Positions 1-5,179 of a DNA stretch of 7,020 nucleotides are shown here, in pieces. Every line of letters begins with the position of its first letter. Within the stretch, counting starts at the first letter, position 1. The stretch is from Synergistales bacterium (GTDB taxonomy: Bacteria > Synergistota > Synergistia > Synergistales > Thermovirgaceae), in NCBI GenBank assembly GCA_018434645.1, contig JAHDOX010000028.1, positions 1 to 7,020 of the forward strand, in the 5' to 3' direction. The notes under the pieces are model-generated. The model ran no database searches. It worked only from the letters and a program-made list of their open reading frames with translations, and was not told where the DNA came from. A program made the position numbers and the translations under genes.

Positions 1-153
1 GAAGTCCTCTCTGATTTTCTGGGAGCGGATCATATAACCACCATGGAAATAAAGCGTGGTGAAATCGGTGAACTCCGTCGTGCAAAAAAGTCCGAAACGG
101 ATTTCGTCTTTGCACATGAAGATAGAGGCACAAAGCAGGAAAGCGGGTTTTAA
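1..153 (+). CDS. C-terminal fragment of an unrecognised protein
   Basis: An open frame enters from the left edge in frame 1 and ends at TAA 151-153, giving 50 residues. The piece is hydrophilic, starts EVLSDFLGADHITTMEI and ends GTKQESGF, with a charged middle (KRGEIGELRRAKKSET). It has no membrane segment, no cysteine and no motif I can assign, so I do not name a function. The frame is supported by continuous coding-like sequence and by the intrinsic terminator that begins inside its last codons, which is what a genuine 3' end looks like. The terminator separates it from arcA, so it is probably in a different transcription unit. Confidence 0.6.
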   Translation, partial: EVLSDFLGADHITTMEIKRGEIGELRRAKKSETDFVFAHEDRGTKQESGF

Positions 154-166
154 AACCCGCTTTTTT
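141..166 (+). terminator. Intrinsic terminator overlapping the upstream stop codon
   Basis: A perfect 11-bp inverted repeat, AAGCGGGTTTT (141-151) and AAAACCCGCTT (152-162), continues directly into a T run ending at 166. The inner A/T pairs probably open to form the loop. The TAA stop of the upstream gene (151-153) lies at the centre of the repeat, so the last codons form the left arm. It ends the upstream transcript and insulates arcA. Confidence 0.85.
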
Positions 167-178
167 GTTGTTCTCATG

Positions 179-203
179 CAACAGCTGTTGAAAAGGGTAT
201 ACT
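179..203 (+). promoter_or_regulatory. Candidate arcA promoter with a 12-bp palindrome in the -35 region
   Basis: TATACT at 198-203 is a good sigma-70-type -10 element. There is no recognisable -35 hexamer 16-18 bases upstream. Instead the perfect palindrome CAACAGCTGTTG (179-190) occupies the space just downstream of where a -35 would sit. A weak or absent -35 next to a palindrome suggests an activator-dependent or otherwise regulated promoter. The predicted transcript start near 210 leaves a leader of roughly 45 bases before the arcA ATG. The -10 is fairly convincing; the regulator is unknown. Confidence 0.45.
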
Positions 204-212
204 GTAAATAAA

Positions 213-242
213 CCAAATAATCCAAATAGTTCATTTTTGAAC
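213..242 (+). promoter_or_regulatory. Tandem 9-mers and inverted repeat in the arcA leader
   Basis: Two head-to-tail 9-mers, CCAAATAAT (213-221) and CCAAATAGT (222-230), differ at one base. They run into a perfect inverted repeat, GTTCA (229-233), TTTT, TGAAC (238-242), which ends directly before the Shine-Dalgarno stretch GGGGGGAG (243-250). The position, between the predicted transcript start and the ribosome binding site, suits a repressor operator or a small leader hairpin that affects translation. It does not match the classical ArgR box well, and I do not assign a regulator. Confidence 0.35.
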
Positions 243-255
243 GGGGGGAGCACGA

Positions 256-1488
256 ATGGGAGAAAGAAAGGACGACTTTTGTGTGAAATCGGAAATCGGA
301 CGACTGAAGAGAGTGATGCTTCACCGGCCAGGGAAAGAGCTTGCCCGCCTGACGATCGACAACAAGGACGAACTCCTTTTCGATGATATCCTATGGGTCG
401 AGGAAGCCCAGAAGGAACACGATGCATTCGCCGACCTTCTTCGTGATAATGGGGCAGAAGTAGTTTATTTCAAGGATTGCCTGTCCTATATTCTCAAGGA
501 CAAGGAGATACGAAAAGAACTGCTCGATGACGTTCTTGCTATGGAAGCTTTGGATATACCTCTGTCCAAGGCCTTGGAGAAAGAGCTGTTGGAACTTCCC
601 GCCGACGAGCTTTCAGAAATTCTCATAGCAGGCCTGACGAAGGGCGAGGCCTTGGAATTGCTGAAACCCTGTACGAGCCTTGTTCTGAACTCTATGGGTC
701 TTTATGATTTTCTTATAAGACCACTTCCAAACCTGTACTTTCAGCGGGACCCCTTCAGCTTTGTCCAGGATGGTGTGATCATAAGCGCCATGAGCTTCGA
801 CGCCAGGAAGAAAGAGCCTCTCTATGGGAAATATATTTTTTTTTTTTTTTCTTACTTCAAGGAACTCAAGGTATTTTTCGGCGACAGGAGCAGGGATACC
901 TATCCTTATCACATAGAGGGAGGAGATGTCCTCGTGCTTTCTGACGAGGTGGTCGCCATAGGAATAAGCCAAAGGACGGCCGCCGGAGCCGTACAGATAG
1001 TGGGCAACCGGCTTTCGCAAAACACCTCGGTCAGGACAGTTCTCGCCGTGGATATTCCAAAGGCGCGCTCCGCAATGCACCTTGACACGGTTTTTACCAT
1101 GGTGGATCATGATGCTTTCACGGTGTATCCGGAAGCCAGAAAGACCGTAAGGATTTGGGAGCTACAGTACAGAGAAGACGGGTCGCTGTCGTCAATAAAG
1201 GAGCATAGGGACCTCGAGGTGTGTATAAAGAAAAGCTTGGGACTTGAAACCGTCAGGTTCATAGAAACCGGCGGAGGAGACCCCATCGCGGCAGCGAGAG
1301 ACCAGTGGAACGACGGGACCAACACGCTTGCCATTGCGCCCGGAGTTGTGGTGACTTACAGGAGAAACGTAGCTTCCAACCGGGTTCTTCGTGAAAACGG
1401 CATAAAGGTGTATGAAATCAGGGGTGCCGAACTTGGAAGGGGACGTGGCGGCCCCCGATGTATGAGCATGCCTCTGGCAAGAGACTAG
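256..1488 (+). CDS. arcA: Arginine deiminase
   Basis: Hydrolyses L-arginine to L-citrulline and ammonia in the cytoplasm, the first step of the arginine deiminase pathway. The 410-residue protein is close to the usual length (about 410-420). The catalytic set of the guanidino-modifying fold is present: RDP at 164-166, EGGD at 221-224, HLD at 275-277 and the nucleophile C402 in PRCMSMPLAR, matching D166, E224, H278, D280 and C406 of the Pseudomonas enzyme. The N-terminal SEIGRLKRVMLHRPG is typical. The ATG has a strong GGGGGGAG seven bases upstream. The odd feature is I194-F198, encoded by a 15-T run where homologues, as I recall them, read roughly Phe-x-x-His-Pro. The frame is right on both sides, so the protein is intact as written. 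It is followed by the ornithine carbamoyltransferase gene, the next enzyme. No carbamate kinase is visible. Confidence 0.95.
   Translation: MGERKDDFCVKSEIGRLKRVMLHRPGKELARLTIDNKDELLFDDILWVEEAQKEHDAFADLLRDNGAEVVYFKDCLSYILKDKEIRKELLDDVLAMEALDIPLSKALEKELLELPADELSEILIAGLTKGEALELLKPCTSLVLNSMGLYDFLIRPLPNLYFQRDPFSFVQDGVIISAMSFDARKKEPLYGKYIFFFFSYFKELKVFFGDRSRDTYPYHIEGGDVLVLSDEVVAIGISQRTAAGAVQIVGNRLSQNTSVRTVLAVDIPKARSAMHLDTVFTMVDHDAFTVYPEARKTVRIWELQYREDGSLSSIKEHRDLEVCIKKSLGLETVRFIETGGGDPIAAARDQWNDGTNTLAIAPGVVVTYRRNVASNRVLRENGIKVYEIRGAELGRGRGGPRCMSMPLARD
836..850 (+). repeat. 15-T homopolymer inside arcA
   Basis: An uninterrupted run of fifteen T encodes part of I194 and all of F195-F198, with S199 taking its first base from the run. 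One extra T would shift translation to a TGA at 942-944; one fewer would lead to a TAG at 914-916. Either change gives a protein of about 220-230 residues that lacks H275, D277 and C402. Tracts this long are prone to replication slippage, to transcriptional slippage and to length errors in sequencing. Confidence 0.95.
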
Positions 1489-1489
1489 T

Positions 1490-1510
1490 CCGGTTTTCGA
1501 TGAAAACCGG
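1490..1510 (+). other. Intercistronic hairpin between arcA and the carbamoyltransferase gene
   Basis: CCGGTTTTC (1490-1498) and GAAAACCGG (1502-1510) form a perfect 9-bp stem with a 3-base loop, starting one base after the arcA stop. No T run follows, so it is unlikely to be a strong intrinsic terminator. It could stabilise the arcA 3' end after mRNA processing or set the ratio of the two enzymes. Confidence 0.55.
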
Positions 1511-1551
1511 AATGTTCAAAAAACTATAAACTTGTAAAGGAGGATGTTAAA

Positions 1552-2499
1552 GTGGCAATCAATCTCAAGGGACGTCATTTCCTTACGCTGAGGGACTTCT
1601 CACCTCAGGAAATCCAGTATCTACTGGACCTTTCGGCATCATTGAAGTCCAAAAAGAGGGCGGGCATCCGGGGTAAAGCCCTGGAAGGCAAAAACATAGC
1701 ACTTCTTTTCGAAAAACCGTCGACACGCACCAGGTGCGCTTTTACAGCAGCCTGCATAGACGAAGGAGGCCATGCCGAATATCTGGGGAAAAACGACATC
1801 CAGCTCGGGCACAAGGAGAGCGTGGCTGACACCGCAAGGGTGCTGGGAAGGATGTTCGACGGCATCCAGTTCCGCGGTTTTGAACAAAAGACCGTGGAAG
1901 AACTGGCGAGGTATGCCGGAGTCCCGGTATGGAACGGTCTTACGGATCTGTATCACCCGACACAGATTCTTGCCGATTTCCTGACGATCCAGGAGAATTT
2001 CGGAACCCTCAAGGGGATTCGCCTCGTTTACCTTGGTGACGGCCGAAATAACATAGCAAATTCACTGATGATCGGTTCCGCGAAGCTCGGACTGCATTTT
2101 GCCATCGCGTCCCCGAAAGCCCTTTTCCCGCAGAGTGAGCTGGTGAACGAGTGTAAAGCCCTTGCCGAGGAAACGAGAGGATCTATTTCTTTCTTTGAAG
2201 ACCCGAAAGAAGCCGTAGAAGGTGCCCATGCCATATATACCGATGTCTGGGCCTCTATGGGTGAAGAAGACAAGCTGCAGGAGCGTATCGCCCTTCTCGA
2301 GCCTTACAGGGTAGACGCATCATTGATGGCTTCAACGGGACGGGATGATTCGATCTTCCTCCATTGTCTGCCCGCCGTCAAAGGTAACGAAGTAACCGAG
2401 GAAGTCTTCGAGTCGAGACAGTCAAAGGTATTCGATGAAGCGGAGAACAGACTGCATACCATAAAGGCGGTTATGGTTGCCACCATCGGAAATATTTGA
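1552..2499 (+). CDS. arcB: Ornithine carbamoyltransferase, probably catabolic
   Basis: Interconverts citrulline plus phosphate with ornithine plus carbamoyl phosphate. At 315 residues it is in the normal range for the family. The carbamoyl-phosphate site STRTR is at 57-61, HPTQ at 135-138, DGRNN at 163-167, DVWASMG at 231-237 (ornithine loop) and HCLP at 271-274. The GTG start is chosen because AAAGGAGG lies eight bases upstream and MAINLKGRHFLTLRDF begins as family members do. Catabolic (arcB) and anabolic (argF) enzymes cannot be told apart safely from these motifs. The position directly behind arcA on the same transcript argues for citrulline breakdown. The enzyme could serve both directions if the organism has only one copy, in which case argF would be the better symbol. 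Confidence 0.93.
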   Translation: MAINLKGRHFLTLRDFSPQEIQYLLDLSASLKSKKRAGIRGKALEGKNIALLFEKPSTRTRCAFTAACIDEGGHAEYLGKNDIQLGHKESVADTARVLGRMFDGIQFRGFEQKTVEELARYAGVPVWNGLTDLYHPTQILADFLTIQENFGTLKGIRLVYLGDGRNNIANSLMIGSAKLGLHFAIASPKALFPQSELVNECKALAEETRGSISFFEDPKEAVEGAHAIYTDVWASMGEEDKLQERIALLEPYRVDASLMASTGRDDSIFLHCLPAVKGNEVTEEVFESRQSKVFDEAENRLHTIKAVMVATIGNI

Positions 2500-2505
2500 T
2501 ACTAT
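2477..2505 (+). promoter_or_regulatory. Candidate internal promoter for the zinc-ribbon gene
   Basis: TTGCCA (2477-2482, five of six consensus bases) and TACTAT (2500-2505, four of six) are separated by exactly 17 bases and span the end of the preceding gene. Transcription would start near 2512, in front of the ribosome binding site at 2524-2530. This would let the small gene be expressed independently of the arginine operon. It is a sequence match only. Confidence 0.35.
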
Positions 2506-2538
2506 ATAGGGGTATTTATTTCTGGGGGAGTGAATCGC

Positions 2539-2706
2539 ATGCCTCAAGAGGGCGAACGTTTCTTTCGGTGCGTTATTTGCGGCCATGAATTCCGTCTTGA
2601 AAGCACTCAGACCGACTTGAAATGCCCGAAGTGCCGTTCGAGGGCTCTCGTTTTAATCGAGGGGGAATCGGTCGGCAAAAAAGGCGGTTGTGCGCCTTCG
2701 GGGTGA
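2539..2706 (+). CDS. Small zinc-ribbon protein, 55 residues
   Basis: ATG 2539 to TGA 2706 has a good ribosome binding site (GGGGGAG, 2524-2530) eight bases upstream. The product carries two CxxC knuckles, C11-V-I-C14 and C29-P-K-C32, with 14 residues between them: a classic four-cysteine zinc ribbon or rubredoxin-like knuckle. A short basic, Gly-rich tail with one more Cys (C51) follows. There is no signal peptide or membrane segment. I do not recognise a specific family. Such mini-ribbons bind nucleic acid or partner proteins, or act as electron carriers if iron-loaded. It starts 39 bases after the carbamoyltransferase stop and so may be the last gene of the arginine operon, although a candidate promoter of its own overlaps that junction. 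It is followed by a GC-rich hairpin that may end the transcript. Confidence 0.75.
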   Translation: MPQEGERFFRCVICGHEFRLESTQTDLKCPKCRSRALVLIEGESVGKKGGCAPSG

Positions 2707-2713
2707 AGCATAT

Positions 2714-2738
2714 AAATACCGCCCGTCGGGCGGCATTT
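2714..2738. terminator. Probable bidirectional terminator between convergent genes
   Basis: CCGCCC (2719-2724), loop GTC, GGGCGG (2728-2733) is flanked by AAAT (2714-2717) and ATTT (2735-2738), which extend the stem with one A-C mismatch on the plus strand. On the minus strand the mismatch becomes a G-U pair and the stem is 11 bp. A-rich left and T-rich right flanks on both strands are typical of terminators serving converging transcripts, here the zinc-ribbon gene and nikR. The T tract is short, so the efficiency is uncertain. Confidence 0.5.
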
Positions 2739-2850
2739 CGACCCACAGGATAATTAGTTGATCCAACATTTGAAGATTTAAGGTGTACCTGGATAGTATG
2801 GTTCGGACGCTCAATCGCAAAAAACGGAACCTTACGCCTGACGGTGTCAA

Positions 2851-2875
2851 AGGCTGGGGTCGACTTCCCCAGCCT
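2851..2875 (-). terminator. GC-rich hairpin downstream of nikR, possible terminator
   Basis: AGGCTGGGG (2851-2859) and CCCCAGCCT (2867-2875) form a perfect 9-bp stem with a 7-base loop, ten bases past the nikR stop. Read on the minus strand the stem is followed by only TT (then GACAC), a weak U tract; the plus-strand reading has none. It may end nikR transcription, protect its 3' end, or be one arm of a larger folded RNA on the plus strand. Confidence 0.45.
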
Positions 2876-2884
2876 GCACTATCT

Positions 2885-3292
2885 TCAGACCAGAACGGTA
2901 AAGACCGGTTTAGTGGGATGTACGTTTTTGATACCTGAAATTCCTTCGACAAAACGCTTGACATCTTCCGAGGGGCCCCTGAGCAGTACCACTTCGAAAC
3001 AATGGTCATGGTCGACGTGCACGTGGGTGGAACAGATGATAATGTGGCCGAAATCGTGTTGAAGAGCGGTGAGCTCCTGTGCGGTGTCGTGTGAATGATG
3101 ATCGTAGGTGATAGTTACCGTACCGTAAATGCTTTCCGTTCCCTTTCCCCATACGGATTCAGCAATATAGTCTCTGATGAGGTTTCTAAGGGCATCCGAC
3201 CTGTTCTTGTAGCCCGCGGACTCAATGCGGGAGTCGAATTCCTCAAGCAGTGATTCCGGAAGTGAGACCCCGAAGCGAGCCAGTCTTTCCAC
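2885..3292 (-). CDS. nikR: Nickel-responsive transcriptional regulator NikR
   Basis: A DNA-binding repressor or activator that senses Ni(II) and controls nickel uptake or nickel enzymes. The 135-residue length is standard. Residues 1-45 form the ribbon-helix-helix (ARFGVSLPESLLEEFDSRI, then NRSDALRNLIRDYI). The remainder is the ACT-like metal-binding domain. The four square-planar nickel ligands are all present with correct spacing: H79, H90, H92 (HVHVDHDHC) and C98, equivalent to H76, H87, H89 and C95 of the E. coli protein. Extra histidines (H65, H66, H68, H83, H95, H97) are nearby. The GTG start is supported by AGGAGGA on the minus strand (about 3300-3306). No nickel transporter, hydrogenase or urease gene is in the window, so the regulon must lie elsewhere. 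It lies 108 bases downstream of the radical SAM gene on the same strand. Confidence 0.93.
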   Translation of the reverse strand: MERLARFGVSLPESLLEEFDSRIESAGYKNRSDALRNLIRDYIAESVWGKGTESIYGTVTITYDHHSHDTAQELTALQHDFGHIIICSTHVHVDHDHCFEVVLLRGPSEDVKRFVEGISGIKNVHPTKPVFTVLV

Positions 3293-3318
3293 CGGTATTT
3301 TCCTCCTTTCATCGGTCC

Positions 3319-3341
3319 TTTCAAACCTTCAAATTTTGAAA
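3319..3341 (-). promoter_or_regulatory. Palindromic candidate operator upstream of nikR
   Basis: TTCAAATTTTGAA (3328-3340) is a perfect inverted repeat around one central base. A further TTTCAAA copy at 3319-3325 can also pair with TTTGAAA at 3335-3341. The element sits about 27-50 bases in front of the nikR start codon, where an autoregulatory operator would be expected, and overlaps a weak -10-like CAAAAT on the minus strand. It is not the E. coli GTATGA-N16-TCATAC site. The A/T-rich composition makes chance palindromes fairly easy, so this is tentative. Confidence 0.3.
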
Positions 3342-3400
3342 CGTAACACTCGGAAGCCCAAAGGGACGTTCCGAACTTTTTTGTCGGACCCATCCTGCTA

Positions 3401-5089
3401 TTAACGAAAAGCCAGAAGTTCGCTTATTTCATCCAGAATGCCAGGTTCGTCGAGTACGGAGGCAAGATCCTGGTAGCGGGCAAAGGGCCTTGCCTGGATT
3501 ATCCTTCTCGCGCGAGCTTTGCCGATTCCGGGAAGGGCCTCTATTTCCTCGACGCCGCATCGATTTATGTCGACAGGGCACGGGATTCCCGTTACGGAAC
3601 GGCTTCCATGGTCCGTGACGACTACATCGATGACTTCGTATTCGGGTTCCGTCGACGTTATTATGCCGACCAAAAGGGGATAGCTTCCAAGAGGTCTGCC
3701 GAAGCACAAACGTCCCTGCCGTTCCTCGATTCTGACACGTTTGATAACAGTGCCGGTGGGGGCGACTCGTTTCAGCATTATAGGGTCGATTTCCTCCCTG
3801 ACCCAGTTTTTCCATTTCATGAAGGCCTTTTTCCCCGCCTTCGAGGGATTTTCTTTCGAAAGACGTGCGAGGGCCGTCCTCGGGAAGATCATTGCCTGTC
3901 TTATGTTTATCCGTCTTACGGCAAGGTTCTCCTCGACCAGGCGTTTGAGAAAAAGCCTGTTCGCTTCGAAGGACCCCTTGTCCTCTCCCGCGAGGCCGGC
4001 CAGGAAATTAAGCCCCGGAAGAGCAGCGGGCAAACCCCTCTTCCTTTTGCGATGGCCTCCGGCGTCGTTGATGAGGCGTACAACACGAAGCGCGGCTTCG
4101 GTGTCCACCTTTAGATTGTTCAGCTTCATGACTTTCGGGTCGAGGCTTTCTATGCCCAAAGAAAGCACGTCACCTTCCGTGTTCCATCTGCATATTTCCT
4201 CAAGCGCCCCAAGGGACTCGTCTGGAAAGGCGGCAATGGTAAGGGGGTTGCAGTTGTCGGTATGCATCACTTCCAGACCGGGACAGGCACCTCGTACGCC
4301 GGCATAAAGTTCTTTAATTTTTGATGGCTCCGGGCGGATTCCACAGGGAGTATCGGTTCCGCCGTAGGAAAGGATGTTTGAACACCTCCCGAACCGGAAA
4401 GCGGTGATTCCCGAATCCGCCAGGGCTTTTGTTTCTTCTGCGATATCGGTGGTCGGACGTTCTTCGTAGGTTGAAAAAGCTCCTTCGGAACAAAAACTGC
4501 AGCGACCGTCTTTCCTGTCGCACCCGCGTGACAATTCCAGTTCGGCCACAAGCCATGGGTAAAAGGGATGAGATTTTACTACTTTAGCACCGTGTCGCGC
4601 CCACTGTCTTAATTCTTCGTAGGTTCTCGTCTTTTCCGGATGGAATTCGCCGGTTTTTAGAAAATGATCGAGAGCCGCTTCCGGATCTCTGGTGCACAAG
4701 CAGTCGACGCCCTCAACGACAAGGTCCAACGCCGTGCTTCCGCCTTTCAGGGTGTAACCGTGACGTATGGGGCCTCCTAAAAAAAGTGGTCCTTTCCGGG
4801 GCAACCCGCAAAGGTCTTTTAATTCGCTAAGGGTCAAAGGAGATCCTCCACGATAGCGCCCGGGCACGGTCAAGCCTGAAATTACGGTGATAATGTCCGC
4901 ATCGGTCATGGCTTCCCGTTGGCAAGTGATGCGCCACTGGTCTGCCGTGAGATAACGCGTTTCAAAGCCGTTAGATTCCAGTACTCCAAAAGCATACCGG
5001 ACATAGGGCGAAATGTAGGGTGGTACTCCGAAACAGGCAGGTTCATCGACATAACCATCCAGAAGAAGCGCTTTTTTTGTCACTTTCAT
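3401..5089 (-). CDS. Radical SAM protein with C-terminal helix-hairpin-helix (COG1031-like), function unknown
   Basis: A 562-residue predicted iron-sulfur enzyme (numbering here counts the GTG one codon upstream as residue 1). Residues about 1-140 resemble the Rossmann-type, cobalamin-binding-like domain found ahead of many radical SAM cores, without an obvious cobalamin-ligand motif. The cluster motif is C191, C198, C201 in SRGCDRKDGRCSFC, a CX6CX2C spacing rather than CX3CX2C. Typical core features follow: FRFGRCSN, HTDNCNP (277-283) and LSLGIESLDP (310-319). Residues about 507-560 form a ComEA-type helix-hairpin-helix with PGIGKARA (521-528), expected to bind DNA or RNA backbone. From memory this architecture matches COG1031, uncharacterised and mainly archaeal. 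The start is uncertain: GTG 5092, ATG 5089 and GTG 5083 are adjacent, and AGGTGA at 5094-5089 could even serve the last. It is divergent from nadE and upstream of nikR. Confidence 0.85.
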   Translation of the reverse strand: MKVTKKALLLDGYVDEPACFGVPPYISPYVRYAFGVLESNGFETRYLTADQWRITCQREAMTDADIITVISGLTVPGRYRGGSPLTLSELKDLCGLPRKGPLFLGGPIRHGYTLKGGSTALDLVVEGVDCLCTRDPEAALDHFLKTGEFHPEKTRTYEELRQWARHGAKVVKSHPFYPWLVAELELSRGCDRKDGRCSFCSEGAFSTYEERPTTDIAEETKALADSGITAFRFGRCSNILSYGGTDTPCGIRPEPSKIKELYAGVRGACPGLEVMHTDNCNPLTIAAFPDESLGALEEICRWNTEGDVLSLGIESLDPKVMKLNNLKVDTEAALRVVRLINDAGGHRKRKRGLPAALPGLNFLAGLAGEDKGSFEANRLFLKRLVEENLAVRRINIRQAMIFPRTALARLSKENPSKAGKKAFMKWKNWVREEIDPIMLKRVAPTGTVIKRVRIEERQGRLCFGRPLGSYPLLVGIITSTEPEYEVIDVVVTDHGSRSVTGIPCPVDINRCGVEEIEALPGIGKARARRIIQARPFARYQDLASVLDEPGILDEISELLAFR

Positions 5090-5102
5090 CACCTGTAGGA
5101 AG

Positions 5103-5132
5103 TATATTCCGAAACATCAGCTGTGTTAGAAT
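5103..5132 (+). promoter_or_regulatory. Candidate extended -10 promoter for the nadE operon
   Basis: TGTTAGAAT (5124-5132) reads as an extended -10 (TG, one base, TAGAAT), with only a poor -35 (TATATT, 5103-5108, 18-base spacer). The start of transcription would be near 5139, upstream of ATG 5180 but downstream of the GTG at 5123, so it favours the shorter nadE. The same segment must also hold the minus-strand promoter of the radical SAM gene. A TATACT on that strand (5106-5101) is a possible -10 but would leave almost no leader. Confidence 0.35.
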
Positions 5133-5179
5133 ATCACGTGACGATAGAGCGGGAAACAGCAGATCTGGGGTTGATATTT

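Noticed and set aside
229..242. ArgR box in the arcA leader
   Set aside because: The inverted repeat GTTCA-TTTT-TGAAC has the half-sites in the wrong orientation compared with the TGAAT-ATTCA type consensus.
836..850. arcA as a pseudogene
   Set aside because: At 15 T the reading frame is continuous and all catalytic residues are present downstream, so as written the gene is intact.
613..1334. Minus-strand open frames of 165, 63 and 75 codons opposite arcA
   Set aside because: They lie wholly antisense to a clearly conserved enzyme, show no recognisable domain or good ribosome binding site, and one is partly made of the complement of the poly-T tract (poly-Lys).
2791..2888. Degenerate tRNA gene suggested by a 7-bp outer stem and a 7-base-loop arm
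   Set aside because: The T-arm would have a 9-bp stem and a non-standard loop, the D-loop would be about 22 bases, the anticodon loop only 4, and linker bases separate the last arm from the outer stem.
2653..3062. Minus-strand 118-codon and plus-strand 72-codon frames across the 2707-2884 gap
   Set aside because: Both overlap well-supported genes in the wrong frame or strand, cross the terminator hairpins and lack motifs.
3608..4307. Plus-strand open frames of 168 and 188 codons opposite the radical SAM gene
   Set aside because: These are shadow frames of the minus-strand gene, with low-complexity Ser/Arg/Phe-rich products and no family resemblance.
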